Assembly (NCBI GenBank): GCA_020055645.1
Contig: CM034547.1
Coordinates: forward strand, 64,267,884 to 64,331,883
Length of the DNA stretch: 64,000 nucleotides
Reading direction: 5' to 3'
Origin: Tomocerus qinae
Taxonomy: Eukaryota > Arthropoda > Collembola > Entomobryomorpha > Tomoceridae
The notes under the pieces are model-generated. The model was given only the letters and a program-made list of their open reading frames with translations, was not told the DNA's origin and did no database searches. Position 1 is the stretch's first letter, and the number at the start of each line of letters is the position of its first letter. This document shows positions 11,571 through 26,231 of the stretch, piece by piece. The translations under genes were made by a program, and so were the position numbers.

Positions 11571-13273
11571 TCTATACGATATTGTTATGTGCTATGGAAT
11601 ATCCTAAGTAGCTGTGTATGTTGGAGCTGTTTGTCTTGGCCTTGCATGGCATACACAAATTCTAATCTCCTTTTATATATTATGTTATTACCTACACAAA
11701 GTAAATATATATTCTTTCCCTACGTCCACGTATCTACTCCCTACATATATTAACGCAGACTCTAAAAGACGAAAACTACCCTCACAACTCACTTTTACCT
11801 CCTTTTAGGCATGCACTTCCTTCGATTAACTTAGCTCTTTCTACACAGCTACTACCAGCTAAGGCTACTCTCTGGATAATATATGCTACCTACCGTCCAC
11901 GGTTTCATTTTACTTACCAAATAGTTTCCACCAAGAAAACAAGACTTCTCTCTCTATTTATGTATATTACACACTACATAACTTACCTTTACGTACTTCG
12001 TAAACTTACTTTCTTATGCTACAGCAAGAACCACATCTACGTCATCTCATCTTCCTTCTAATCTTATAATTTTAAATACAAAGCACATTTACACGTGAGA
12101 TTCTTGTTTCATTATATCCTAAAGGAACTTTGCCTATTTAAAAACGTTAACTTTTCTTGCAACAAAATATGGTGAAAAACATTCGATTGATCTATTTAAT
12201 ATGTATAATATAATGATAATTTGCTGATAGCTAGTTTTAGGGCAATTGCGTGCAAATATAACATAGGTACGTACATGTTAACAATGGAGAGATTCAAATA
12301 GATATTATAGAAAGTTTTACTAACTGAAATGAATGCAAACTAAATGTTGAAGTTGAAGAATGGGTAATATTTCCCAACGTGTGTACACAGACGTGCGTGG
12401 ATAATGCATCAGTTTTATTGAATAGACTGGTTGAGAAAGAGTAAGTGCACCGAGGTTCCTAATGCAATACAAATAATGCACCTCTTTTTACATAAAAAGT
12501 GGAGTACTTCGTCGTAGTTTTGTTTGGAGAGAAGACCTAAATGGAAGGTTTTATTTTTTGTAGCCTGTAAGAATTTATATGCGTCAAAGGATGGCACGTA
12601 ACAGATCAGATTCCAATGTCGACTGATTTGACTGAGTTTGGCTTAGTTTGAGTCACTTCACTTCAACGAGTCAGGCAGAGAGAAAGAAAAGGGAACCCTT
12701 TTATTCTAATCTCTTTCCTCTTCCCATTCTACGTATATTTAGTGCACAAGTGTGCATCACAATAGTATTTGTACAATAAGAATTGTAAAATGTGCTCATA
12801 TAATTGTAGTGCAGTGTTGGTAGGAGAATTCTATCGTAGTAGTACGTACTATACTATGAATACGTCAAGTAGTGCTAGTGCATAGCTTGTAAGGATGTAT
12901 TTTAAAATCTATTGACTTGACTCTTGTGCTGAATGTATATATAGTTCAAGGGCTGACAGGTTGGCAGATTGGTATGAGATAATTTGCTTTCGCCATCTTC
13001 AAAAGTCACCCGCGTTTTGTCCCGTTGGTTGTGTAGAGAGATTCGCAGTGCATAAATATATCGGAGGGAAAAGAACAAAACCTGTCGAGTCCATGCCCGC
13101 TATAAGAAATAGGTAGAGCTGTGTGATGCCAAACGGGGCTGACAGAGAAAACGCAACTCTGTGTAATCCAATATGATATAGGCGAGTGAGCGAGTCTGTA
13201 GGAGCATGTAAGGTATCCGTTTGAAACGATAACTAACGTACCCAGGCTGGCTAAAGAAGTAGCTCCTGCAATA

Positions 13274-13609
13274 ATGCAATTTTATATAGAGATACAAAAG
13301 TCGATATTGAGAGTAAAACAGCGAATTCATGACTTTGGTAGTTTAGTTCTGTGTAATTCTGAGTTGGCTAAAGATAAGTTGGCTTCGCTTCCCTTGTCTG
13401 ACGGAGTGACTCACTTTTATCACATCATTCATCTTACATTACAAATAGAAAATACAAGCGTAGCTAACGATGTTAGACACATATTGTATGTTCCGGGTCT
13501 TATACGCAGAGACTACTATAATAAATATATCCAGCAGACTATCCAGAAAGTAAAGGGTATGAAATTGGAGACTAGAATGGAAAATTTGCTTGCCATGGCG
13601 TTCCGTTGA
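13274..13609 (+). CDS. possible small gene or terminal exon, unknown protein
   Basis: I do not recognise this protein. The frame encodes 111 residues from the ATG at 13274. It is open back to a TAG ending at 13201, so a spliced start at an acceptor after 13201 is also possible. The predicted protein has a balanced, non-repetitive composition with amphipathic stretches, lysine/arginine-rich segments and no membrane segment or signal peptide. This differs from most chance frames nearby, which are Ser/Leu/Cys-rich. The stop is followed 12 bases later by AATAAA (13622-13627) and then a GT-rich tract, as expected of a compact 3' end. A TATA-like ATAAATATAT near 13052 could be the promoter of an intronless gene. 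An open frame of this length is expected about once by chance in a window this size, so confidence is low. Confidence 0.3.
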   Translation: MQFYIEIQKSILRVKQRIHDFGSLVLCNSELAKDKLASLPLSDGVTHFYHIIHLTLQIENTSVANDVRHILYVPGLIRRDYYNKYIQQTIQKVKGMKLETRMENLLAMAFR

Positions 13610-13621
13610 GTTGCCAGGAGA

Positions 13622-13627
13622 AATAAA
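13622..13627 (+). promoter_or_regulatory. candidate poly(A) signal
   Basis: AATAAA 12 bases after the stop codon at 13609, followed by a GT-rich stretch (TTGTGTATG, then TTGTATTGTG). It matters only if the frame before it is a gene. Confidence 0.3.
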
Positions 13628-16600
13628 GTTATTACTTATGCCATTGTGTATGAATTGTATTGTGTTCCATATATCCTTTACGACAATCGGCTACTCTACA
13701 ATCTACATTCTTCTAGTCTAGCCTAAAATTTACTGAGGCTAGGTACAAGGTACATAGTAAATATACGACACGACATGCATGGGTACCTTAAACTTTAACG
13801 CTAAGGCAAGATCCAATACAAACGTTGAAAGAATTGAACTGGATGGCCCGAATTCAAAAGAAAAATAGCTAGCCAAGAGAAAAGTACGTTACATATACCT
13901 ACCTGGCTATATAGAGCAGTTATCAAGAAATTATGTTTTAACTTAGCTTGTTACCTAGAATGGCAAGCCTCCGACAAAAACATATCTACCCATTGTCAAA
14001 CCACTCTCTGTCTACATATTCAACGGCAGGATGGCAAAAGGTGGAATAAAATAGAATAAAAAATTACCTTTGTCCTTCTGGCAAGCCCTACACAACTTCT
14101 TTTCTATTGTGTACAAGTCTACTCCCATCACTTATTAACATTCTATTTAGTATCCGTTCATCGATATTACCATACACAACTACTACTAACCTAACCTCAC
14201 CAAATACTACGTAAATCTTACACAAACTGGCTAATCTCTTTAATATTTAACTTTTGATTCCACTGCCTGTCTCCTACCATTTTCCGTCATTTGCCCTTTG
14301 GAAACAGAAAACATTTAATTTTCCCATCCCACACGCAGACTGGAGAAAGTCCTTATTATTAAATAGCAATACATATCTCCATATTATAGTTGTAGCTCTA
14401 CTGAAAGCAAAACCAAAGCTGAGTACAGAATCTCATTGTCGCCTTAGCTTGTTTTCTTTTTTACAAACTGTGCCATTTTCTAACTCGAATACTTTCTAGT
14501 CTGCTTAACAGCAATAATAAACTTAATTCCCTTTGAGTACTGATATTATACCTACACTTACCGATTCGTTTTTAAATTCAATCTTAAAATATTAACTATA
14601 GGATTCTTAAAGGCACTTTAGGTACAGTCATATTTGGACATTGAGAAAACAGTTTACAATGCATAACGCAATTTATCAAAACATGATAATGGTATGTAAA
14701 AGCACAATAGAGTAGGCAATGGAGAATTTAAGCCGATATTTTGTGGTATGACACAGTTGTGTGGTTGTGGTTTTGGTGCTGGTAGTAGTGACAATAGAGA
14801 CTGGTAACGTGTGTGTGGAGATATTATTCAATGATAATACCGGTACTTAGGTAGCTACTGAATGTAGCCATATGTAGTAACATGTAAATATGTATGAATA
14901 CCTATAGTATGTTTCAAAGTCGTATGTAAATGGATGATATGTAGAACTCACGTAAAGCTTCTTATAATGAATATGTAGAGGGAAAGTGAGAGAGAGGTTA
15001 GAAATGCAGGAATAAAAGGGGAAAGAGTGTGGCAAGTGCCTTCGGGTTTTCTTAGACTCAAAGACAAGGCTAGAAATATGTCGGCACAGAAAAGGCAAAC
15101 TGACGGACTCCTTTCCTTTTGCTTCGGCCAGGCTGAGCTGAAAGAGCCCGTTGCTTACAGTATGTAGATTCTTTATTCATCCAACAGCAGATCTTATTAT
15201 ATTTGTTAAGTTTGGCTATAGACGAGTTGAGATGGATGCAGCCGCAGCGTATTGGCATGGCATGGCAGCGACTGTCTGTCTCCTCTATCCTACTACCCCA
15301 AGTCAAAAGAAGCGAGCCACAGCCAACTCTCTTTTTCTATAAAACGCTTTCGGAATGGTAAAAATGAACAGTTGTTGTAAAAGCTGGCATGCGAATCCAC
15401 GTATTGATCTTATTTGAATGCTGTAAGCACTGCGCTTCCCGTAGAACTATGTGAAGAAAACTGAACACGACGGAGTGTGAGTTCAGTTGGGGCATACATA
15501 CTCCCGTATTTATCTTACTATTACCTACATATACTACAAACGACCTACCCACTTTTACAGATATTATTCACAAGGAGAAAGAAGGGAAAAATAAAACTAT
15601 AGACAACTCCAGGGAACAGAAACTGAATTTGTTACAAGACCAAGTAACCAAACCACAGCCAACTTAGAAAATAGCCAAAAGGACAAACCTCTCTGTCTTA
15701 GCTTGCAGTTAAATTGGTCATGGCGATTACAGATCAAAGGAGGGCACAAGTCAGCTATGCACCTCCAAACGCAACATTTCTGTCTATTACCCAATCATAG
15801 ACAGGTAAAGAGAAAAGGATGTAGAAAAAGCACTTAGCTAATTCAAATTCGAAGAAAGACTTCACAATGCATGTGCAAAAATAGAATAGAAATTCCTTCA
15901 TCCGTTGGCTACATATTTACATGCATTCAAAACAGTATCAACGGATTGACAAAATGATGTCAAGTAGAACCGAATACAATGGAAAATCTATATAATATTA
16001 TACTGCAACTACTGCATTAGTATTTATTTGTAGATTACTAAATTACGTAAAGGGTACGAATACAAATAAAAAAAATTAATTAGCCATTAGTGATCCATTG
16101 TTTGTGCCTTGTCTCAATCTCAATTAAAGATAAACTACGAAGTGTTATTTTGGATTGCGGCACCCGCACCCAGTGTGGCTGTTCCGTTGTAGTTCCTAAG
16201 AGTAGTATGACTCATGACTTACTATAAAAGGATACACTAGTACATAGTACCCCCATACCAACAAGGAAAAGGGAAGTATAAGTCTTGAAAGTGTAGAATG
16301 CAAGTAGCGCACGAAAAGCCAGGACCACAATAGCATGAGTTTTGAAGGGAAGTGGCATAATAATATTTCCAGATCAGAGTTGCTGGCCAAATTTCACGCT
16401 GAGAAACTAAGAGAGTTCCGGTTGGCGAAAGAGGCACTCAGAAGAGAACAAAATAGCAGGACCTTATTTCATAGGAAGGAGAGGGAAGAATAGTTGTAGC
16501 ATTAGAGGAAAGAAAAGAGTTTTTCTCTGAAGAAGCCAAAGGATATAAGAATTGTTGAGTCAAGGTACTAGTAGGTGGGAGAGTAGTAGTGGGTACGAGA

Positions 16601-18727
16601 AAGGATGCAATGGAAGAGTTCCCGGTTGTCGTTTTCGTTGCCATTGCCCCAAGGAGGAACTCCCTTTTGCCATTTCCGTCATCTCACTCAAGTCCATCCA
16701 ATCTCTTACTTTTATTATCATGTCCACATGCTGATAGTCACTCCAACCAATCCACACTTTTACTGGAGTAGGACACTCACTCACACTCCTTCCTCTCTCG
16801 GAGTGACTGACTGCAGATCTCCGTCCTACACGCACCAACTATCCCAAGTGCTATGCTATCGGGATATGTGGACGGAGACTGACTACGGTGACACTTATGG
16901 TCTCAGCATTACATAACACACTTCCTCCAAACATTGTCTTCTTTTATTTCGTTTTCTTTCCCACAATGAATTGCATTTGTTTTCGCCTACCATTTCGCAC
17001 TTACATTAGTTCTCCGAGTCTCAACTAATTCCACATGCAGACGATATGTTAAGCAATATTCTTTCCTTCTTTTGCTCGTTAGGAACAATAATAACACAAT
17101 ATTTGCTCTTAATGTCCCTTCTTGCTGTACTTTTACAACTGTACTTAATCATAGCACACAATGCAATAGTAATCACCTCAAACTTCAAAAGCATCTCACA
17201 TCCCACCCTTTTCTACTTTTTATGAATTTTTCTTTCACAGTGTGTAGCTATTTACATAATATATATTCTCCACTTCACTTTCATTAGCAAAGTACACACA
17301 AACTTAACATGTACACATAACCTCAATCGTAAATGTACTTTGCACTGTTTGCAAAACTTCTTTAGACAATATTATGAATAGGTAAGTAGTGTGTATAAGC
17401 AATGATATTATCTAAATAGAGCACTAAACTTCTCCCATTCATTCTACCATTCACTTCACATTATTTTATTTTTACTTAGTTCCATCGATGGGCTATGCTA
17501 CTCTTTAGTGTCATTGTGTAATCTCAAATAAAATATATGATGTGTGTGAGTACTTATTTTTTTATTGTAAGCATGAATGCCATTTCAGTTAACGAGTATC
17601 TCTCAGAAGATGCTTTGAATACTTAAACCAGTTATATACACAACTCCAGCATACATTATGAGTTCATGGTAAATCATAAAACAGTAAAACACAGATTAAA
17701 GTAATCCACATTCACAGAGATAAAAACATTAAAAATTTCATACTGAGAATTCTTACGCTCACGCAAAGATAGCAGAGTACCTCTTAGTAGGAAATCACTA
17801 TAAATAATTCTGGATGTGCTTACACAGGGAAGTACGCTATGAATGCTCAAACTCTACCATATACATAATATTTACCAACTTTGGTTTACTTTATGAGAAA
17901 TTGTTACATTAAGTGCATTGCGTGGAATGTGCTCCAATTGGAGCATCCTTTTTATTATAGCATGGTGGGATTAAGAATGGATATAGAAGCACTCTGAGAA
18001 CACTTGTTCTTCTTTAATGGCTCGTCATTGATCATCTTTTCAATAAAATTACATCCAATATTTCCTCCTTTTTTTCATATAACTCCTCCTAATTTGCTTA
18101 GCACACATACATGCATTAGTTACATTAAGTATGATCATAATAATTTAATGCTACAATATTATAGAGTCATTATCAATGGATTAGTCTCACATGCATGTGT
18201 GCTTATCTAATGGCAGTCCCATATAATATACTAATAGAGCACTTTTTCTATCAACTTCAGATCCCTACTCTCTTCTTCTTTACAATAAGCCAAGCTGAGT
18301 AGAAATCGAGATCTGTCCATTTAACTACTATGAAAAAAGCCATTAGACTCTTCTGCTGACAGACATTCCACACTTGTTGGTTGGTGGATACTTTCCACTT
18401 TTTGTCAAGCTACTTTTGTTAGACACATTCCTCTACTATAGTGTATACAATAATACCTTCACCAACAGACACCAAATATACCAAATACCCTTCAAATTCG
18501 GTATTTCACAAGACATGGTTCAAAATAAGATTTAACGATTCTTCACTGCAGCAGCAAACTTGACCGCAAACATTATACTTACTATAGAAAGATTATTCAT
18601 ACAACCACTTAGCACTTTTAAACAAAGTAAAGAGTATTCTGTTCCGATGCACTATTTAGTGCGTATAGTCAAATCAATAGAACTGCCAGTACTTACAATA
18701 GGCGAAGCTTGTATCAGAACGTTTACC

Positions 18728-18749
18728 ACATGTCATGTCATGTAATAAA
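18728..18749 (+). repeat. copy 1 of a 22-base dispersed repeat
   Basis: Begins ACATGTCATGTCATG and ends TAATAAA. An exact copy in the same orientation lies at 54429-54450 with unrelated flanks. Confidence 0.4.
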
Positions 18750-21700
18750 AAGTAATAAAAGCGAAATGAATAATGAATGCCATAATACAAATGTAAATAA
18801 AGAGAGGCAGAAGTTGTCTTTCATTCTTTTCTACTCTTATTAGGTATCTTTGTTTAATCTGTACTAGACTGTGTTTGTTGATAGGATATGTTGAGACCTA
18901 ATGGAGTGTCTTGTGATGATGTGTATATTTACAATATATTACATTAGCGATGAATAATGTATTTATGGATGTGCATCACTTCACTCACTCCAGTCCAGAT
19001 ATTGTAGATGCACACACTGCAGATGTGTATAACTATTATTACAGTGCTAAACACATAAATATATATTTATTTTTGTGCAGGTTTTAAAATGTCCTATATT
19101 GGCAGTGGGATCCTAAGCTAAAGAACTGCTTAACGACTTTCTTATCGTTTGACGACTGTCTGGTTCTAGTGGAAGAGTCTGTCATTCTATGTGAAGGCAA
19201 CACGGGAAATCTCTGATTGCATTGATCTGATAGCCTCTAATAGCCTCCCTACAGAGTACAGCTGGGACTGCCAAGTTAAACTAAACCAATTCAGAATATA
19301 ACAGACAGACCCTGAAGAACAAAACGGAACACAACTGACTAACTCGCTCTCCTCACTTTCGCTGCTTAACTTTGCAAACTGAATCAACTAACTTTCAAAT
19401 TCAATGCATTCACATTCACACACCGTTACATATCTCATCATCACACAATAAACTCGGATAAACAATAAATCCATTGTAAACAATTTTTTTCAACTAGACG
19501 ATTTATATGTAAGACAACGCATTAATGTCGGTCGATATATTATCTAACGATTATGTTACAACTAAGAATTTATCAGTCTAGTAAATATTATTTATTACAT
19601 GTTGTCTAACAATTAATTTGTATAAGTTGGATTTGGTAATGTGATATGCATTTCTAATTTAATTTGTCCAACAGGGAAAATTTTTAAAATAAACCAAATT
19701 GTGAAGTTGGTTGAAACAAATAAATAACAGTTGAATGCTTATTTTTCTCGGAATGAGTTCATTGCAAATGTGCATTTATGAAAAGGGTAGTTCAACAGAA
19801 GGAGGATATTTCTGCGAAGGTTTTATTTGCTATGCAAGTTTGAGAGTATGTTTTATAGCTGAGGTAAATATGCAAGCATATGTTGTAAATGTGTAGGGTA
19901 ATTGAAGGAACAGCTCAAGCTACATATACCTTGGTAATAGACACAAAGACCAATTTGAGGTACCTCTTCGCAAATGTATGTAAATAGTTATGGCATGTAG
20001 CATACGTTTATCAGTATGATATAATCAAAAGAGGAAATATAATTTTGTAAGTTCACATTCGTTGGCTATTTGACATTCGCAGCATAACTTCCTCTACACA
20101 GAGTACATGTACTCAGGGTTGAGGAGAAAAACAACAAAAATATGAATTCACCCTTCTTAATGTAGCTCTAGGTTGATTTAGTTCAGTGTATATAGTTTTA
20201 GTAGGCGGTGGTGGTCTGGTATTGGTATGGTGGTCTTTGTGATATATATTCTATTCACATAGATGATGAATGGAGCATGGTGAGCTTGAATGAGGACCTA
20301 AATGTTCGCAACTCTCCGAAACGTGCAGCTTCCTAAATAAGTATTAAGTAGTATATTTACTCTTGCATACAAGTCATATAATAAAGGTGGGCAGAGAGGA
20401 ATAACTCGTGTGGAGAGAGAAATGAGGTAAAATGTTTATAGCTGAACGAAGCTAAGCCAAACGAGACGAAGGCAGGCAGTTGACTTGGAAATGTACTATG
20501 CAATGGCTTCGTCTGACCAAAAACACAACTGCACTTATGTACACAAGAGGTAAATAGAGTGAGTGTACCGAGTCTGTGCTCATCGGTCCGTGTCAAGGTG
20601 TAGTTGAGGACTTCCCTTACAGGAATTGCCATTTAGCATTTAATTTGGGTCCTAGATTACACTGTGCAAACAGACAAACCCAGTTCAACTCCCGACATGA
20701 TCGAGTCACGACTTTGCTGTAAGTAACACCAAAACCAAAGATATACCAGATGCAAATGGACTAATGTGAGGGTGGATGTGGATTTACAGATACAACTGGA
20801 TGGCATTGTTGAATGGTCGAAGGGCAAGGGCAGTTAAATCCAAGTTGTTGTCGACTAGGCAGATCTCATCTATCATCTCCGAACTGCATGCATGTTCATA
20901 ACCTTGTCTGCTTCGGACAAATTTATTTAAGAGACAAATCCTATGCAGGACTAGTAAATAGTATGCTAATACTTAGACTCAGCTACATCACCATACAGCA
21001 CTCTACTTATTATACAGCAGTGGATACATAACAGTAGAACTGATTGTTACAAAGACAAGTCAAATAAATATAATGCTGTGCATTTGCATTACTTTCGTTA
21101 CCCCTTCCTTGAGTTAACTTGATTATATTTTATTGTATTACAACTTCCTCTTCTGCACCAAGCTGAGGCTATAGGTAGATGTTCAGATTTAGCATGGTGC
21201 TGGTATAAAAAATGGGTATCCTGCCCTATCTTGTTGATTTGTGCACACTCTCCATAAAATTATTTGATTATAGCATTTCACAATGCAGGAGATGAGAGAT
21301 AACTAAACAGATTTTGAAGGTCTAGTTTTACAGTTCCTACTACATCCAACTCGGTTGTAGATAGCGAATTAATATTTATATAGTTACTGTATCATGTATC
21401 CGTGGTGTGTGAATTGTGTCCTGTTAACTTAGGTACACATTTAATGTTTCATGATAAATTGAGTGATAGAATCTGTTGGTGTATTGTGTATTCGAGGGTT
21501 CTTATCGGTCGGCGACACGCTTAAATAAAGTTTACCTGGAAAGTCAAGTCACACTTTGGCTGAAAATACGAACAGCTGCATTCATGCACTCAGTTTCAGC
21601 TTTACCATGTCTGACAAATAAGTTAATGTACTGACGTGTTCACTATATTACAATTAATACATAATACATGTAGCTACAGATATCAATAAATAATCTGTAC

Positions 21701-24700
21701 AGTTGAGTTGGGGGAAATGTAGTCAATTCTCTTAGAATTCGTTAACCGGATTGGGATGACTTATATTCTTATAGAGCTGACTTGTATGCATGAAATATTT
21801 GTTTTCTATTGGATTGTATTTTACACCAGGATGTCTACATGCACATAATGAGGGATAAACAAACGTGGATTGGAATACAATAATAAGCCGAAGAAACAAA
21901 ACAGTTTAGCTCTTTTGCTTCCTTTGTGTGGGAGAGTATTTCCTTTGAGCTGCGGCGATCCATGTGTTCAAAGTGCAGATTGGCTTCGCTTCAGCTTAGA
22001 CTTAACTTTATTTCTATAGATAAGGTAAATAAGTAGCTAGTTGCCGGTTGATACATAGCATAGTGTTTACTGCTCTTAGGCTCTATTCTTTCTGATGTGA
22101 TGATTACAACACAACTGACTGGAACAGAAGAACAGTAGCATGTGGTGCAATATCTCTAATATAAGAAAGGCCACAAGCAAGACGACTGATTGAATTGGAT
22201 ATTACACAGCTATTACCGCACACGATAACCCTCCTATTAGACACTGCTATAAATAGACTAAATAGTAAATAATACAAGAATCTGCTGATATTAGCCCTCT
22301 TAATAACGTGGAAGGAAACCAATATCTATTTAATATGTATATATGTGGTGGAGTATCTCTCTACCCTCAACCAAACGAATCTTAGTAGGGATATGAAACA
22401 GACCACCTCCGCACAATTCACAAACAACATATGGAACAAACAAAGGAACACACCTGGCTCGCCGCAATGGACGTGTGCCCAGACCATAAATGAAATACGG
22501 GCCAACTATCTATATACTACTAGCTATACTCCTAACTTTATTCCCTTTGTGGCCAAAATAATATACTATTCTATATTACTCACTCATGTACTGCACTACT
22601 TATTAGTAATGCCTTACTAATACTCACTCACTCCGAATTTCTCCGTATTAAACAACTTAAATTGAATGTGGATAGACTGAATTACGTGCCATGTTACCAA
22701 CCAGACTCCTTTGTACTGCTCTACCTTTCGCTTTATTCAATTCTGTCTTTCGGCACATTTTTCACTTCCCCTGGACAAAATATATGACATAACAACCCGC
22801 TTTCAGTACCTATATTAAATATTACTGTACCTATATTATGCATATTTGTGGTGTATTATACGTAATGAGTATTTACCTGTCGTGCACAACATTTGAAATA
22901 GTTTTTCTAAGAAATAGTAATCTGCAGTATCAATAGATTCATAATACAGGATAGCATGATGAAGTTTCTATTTCCGATTTCATGCTGCGACAACGATCCA
23001 AGTATTTTGATATTTGATTGTGTGTGGTTTTCATTATAACTGATGAAGTAACCTTGGCTGTTCTTGTTTCCACTAGTTTTATATTGTATCTATAAATGTA
23101 TGTAGTTGAGTTGGCTGGCCAAATGGACAGTAAGATATATCTATTGGATTTAAGTTTGAAGGAACTTGAATGAACTTTTAGTTGTTTCATGTTTGCACAG
23201 TTAATACAATAGTGAGTATAGCGGGAGTTAAAGTTTTAAGGTCGTAAAAGCCTGTTTGTAGGTAGAGTGGAGTTGAGTCTGGTATCCATTGTGCCTACTT
23301 TATCTCATTCTTCACATATCACATTGCAATGGATTGTCTTATAGAGAAGAGAAAAGAGCCAAAAGAGCTCTTTTGTAAAACTTAATTTCTGGAACCTGAT
23401 TTTCACGTTGTTTCTGTTCTGTTCAGACTGGCTCTCCTGTTTCTGGCAGGCAGATCGCAAAACACAACCTATTGTGACAATGAAATTGAAAATCAATAGA
23501 ATGAGCCTACAGCTCTTTAACTTTGGCTCACTTTATTTCAGTAGGTAGGTATATGGAAAAACAATGTACGAGCATTTGCCCTATCATAGTATCTGTGTAA
23601 TCTGTGCATTTTCGTCTCCCAGATTTAAGGAGGAGAGAGCCAAATCAAATTCCAGTCGAAACAAGCAACTCTCGAGTAGAGCAATAAGCTAACAATGAAC
23701 TCTTTAAACTTTTAGTCTCCATCTTTAGTAGATCTTATATTAAAATGTGTACATCTCTGCTGTACTTTAACTAAGTACTTAAGGTAAAGTGACTGGGAAG
23801 AGGCAGTTACTACTGACTGCATTGCATGTATTTATCAGTATTGCACTGCATGGAAGGGTCAGGTCAGCAAGCAAACCAAGAGGAAGATTCCTATTAAGAT
23901 GAAGCGAAAGATGGGTGAGTGGAGATGAAGTGATTTTGTGAGAAATGAGAATCCCTCTGTCTTCCATACTAACTATATCTTATTTTGTTTGTGATTCTAT
24001 TTTCCTTTAAGGAACTCTATGCATACACTCCTATAGCAGTTGAATAGGAAAATGTCATTCTCCAAATGTAGTATGCATAGAATTGAAAGAGTCTTGGAAA
24101 AGAGTGGCTAACTAGGATGGCAATACTATTTAGCAGTATTCTCCCATTTGTATGCAGTCTCTCATGTAGTACCACTTAAGTCTACAGATAAGTTTCAGAT
24201 AAAAGAGTTGAATTGGGAGAAATTCAGTGAGTCGATTCAGTGATGATGGTGAGTTGCTTTGCTTGTAAGATTGCAATTACTGGTGATGACGAGTGATGGG
24301 TGAGACAAAATCGAGTGAATAGGGAGGATGTGACAAGAAGACTGTAAAGCAAAGCAAATGTAGTGCTAGATGATGATTCACATTCACAATCAGAATCACT
24401 TTGCTATATACGAAAACTAAATACGTATAGATATGGTGACAATGTTATCTCATTCCTCCTATGCTATGTCTGTAATGTCTCATCACATTCGTTTTGCTTT
24501 GCTTCAAGTAACCTACTTTTGCTCCACATTTCACCATCACCATTACTCTTTATAGATATTGTCATGTCAGTGTCGTAGCATCACATAGTATATACTATCA
24601 CTATCTTTTCATCCAAGTTGAATATAGACGCCAGAGTAGTAACGACGCGCTATGAAATCACAAAAGAATGTACATCGTCGATAATATAGTCTGTATATGT

Positions 24701-25961
24701 CATGTCGTACAGCTATCTATAAGTGAATTTACACTACTAATAGCTAACATCTTCATAACGTTGAAAATGTTGGAAAAAGAGTAAACAGGATGCAATATTT
24801 AAAATGCAGCAGCGTAAGATGAATATTTGATGCTTGTTTTAGATACACCGAATTCTTTGTTTATAAATATAGTGCAGCTTGAATTTCTCAGAGAGCGATG
24901 AGCCTTTTTAGTGAGGATGTCATTTTGAACCTTAATGATGAAAAGACAAGAGGAGGAAGGAATTTGCACACGAATAGATTCCATTCCACTCCGGCTCAGT
25001 TCTACTTTAGATCATATTTCTACTCAGTTGTTTTCTCCTGTTTAGTTTCTGCCATTATAATATTTAGGAAGTTTGTCTTACGATTAGCTTGCTTTAGCTC
25101 CAGTTGCTCATATTTCTACATACCTTGGGAGAGCCCATGTCTATCGGAGTTTACTTTGCAAAAAGTCTGTGATTGTTTTAGCAGTTCAGTAGAGTCGGAA
25201 TTTGTTGTGATATTGCAGAAATAGCATATCCACCCAAGTCTGGACTATTTACGAAGAATATCAGCAAAGAGAATGCATAAAGAATGGGGAGAATGAAGGA
25301 ATTGTTTATCTTATATTTTCTTCATTGTCATCAACATCTCTTCTTCGTTGACTTGGAAGATTTCCCTTCCTTTGCTTTACTTGGCTTTACTTTGAGTGAA
25401 TCGAATTACTCTGTTTCGTTCTGCTTTGTGCTGGTTACAACCCAATGAATCTTTCGAAAGAGGAAAACAGCACGCAGTAAAGTACATTCTCAACTCAACC
25501 CAACTTGTTCGCCCAATACATAAATAGAGATGTGCCATGCAGAGTACAAAGTACAAGAAAGTAAACAACAGTCGTTAGCTTTTCTTTCCTTTACTTTGTA
25601 TTTATTAGACAAACTATATTATATCCATACACTCCTAATACGATTTGATATATTATTATTATATTAACAACATCAGAGATAGATAACTTGCACATGGAAT
25701 ATTGTAACTAAGTTATAAATTGCATATGTATCTTCCAATTCTCGCTATGGACTCTAAGCTTACATATGTACATTCATAAAAGACTATCCATTTGTATCTG
25801 CACATTCCGCTTTTCATTCACATTGAATTTGAGTAGCGTAGCAGAAAATTCTCTGTATTAATGTAAATATTTTCAGCACAAGTATTCAATGTACTTAAAG
25901 TATAAAAATTTATATGTAAGCATATTTTATAAGAGCTTATGTTCCTATTTTTTAGTGTTAG

Positions 25962-26231
25962 CAAGTACCGTTCGTTAGGTTTATAAGGGAGGAGATATTG
26001 AAGACAAGACAGAAATTCAGACAGAAAGTGTTAGATGAGGAAAAGCTGGAGAATCATAATGGCACAGAGGGAACAAGAGAAGAACAACAGGCGAGTCAGA
26101 CATTTATGCTTGGCCAAGCATCTCATCATGCTCACTGTACAGAAGAGTGTCTTCAAAGTCAAGTAAAAGACTACAGACGAGAAGACAAGGAAGACAAACC
26201 CAAGGAGGGCAGACGACGACGACAGGCCTAG
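25962..26231 (+). CDS. possible terminal exon, highly charged tail
   Basis: No family recognised. An acceptor-like sequence (pyrimidine-rich tract near 25941-25953, then TTAG ending at 25961) leads into a 90-codon frame starting Gln-Val-Pro and ending at TAG 26229-26231. The product is strongly hydrophilic, rich in Glu, Lys, Gln and Arg, and ends in a KEGRRRRQA tail. The frame has no internal ATG near its start, so it would have to be spliced to upstream coding sequence. The strand is purine-rich, and purine-rich DNA is poor in stop codons, so this may be a chance frame. Confidence 0.18.
   Translation, partial: QVPFVRFIREEILKTRQKFRQKVLDEEKLENHNGTEGTREEQQASQTFMLGQASHHAHCTEECLQSQVKDYRREDKEDKPKEGRRRRQA

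Larger units (their letters stand above)
9455..13201. other. non-coding stretch with simple repeats
   Basis: No gene recognised. It contains (GAGT)n at 10157-10175, (CT)n at 11298-11311 and (TCAC)n at 11553-11570. The open frames are short and hydrophobic or serine/leucine-rich, as expected from pyrimidine-rich tracts. Confidence 0.5.

Noticed and set aside
16552..16916. Several overlapping frames on both strands
   Set aside because: Simultaneous openness on both strands points to local GC content and not to a gene.
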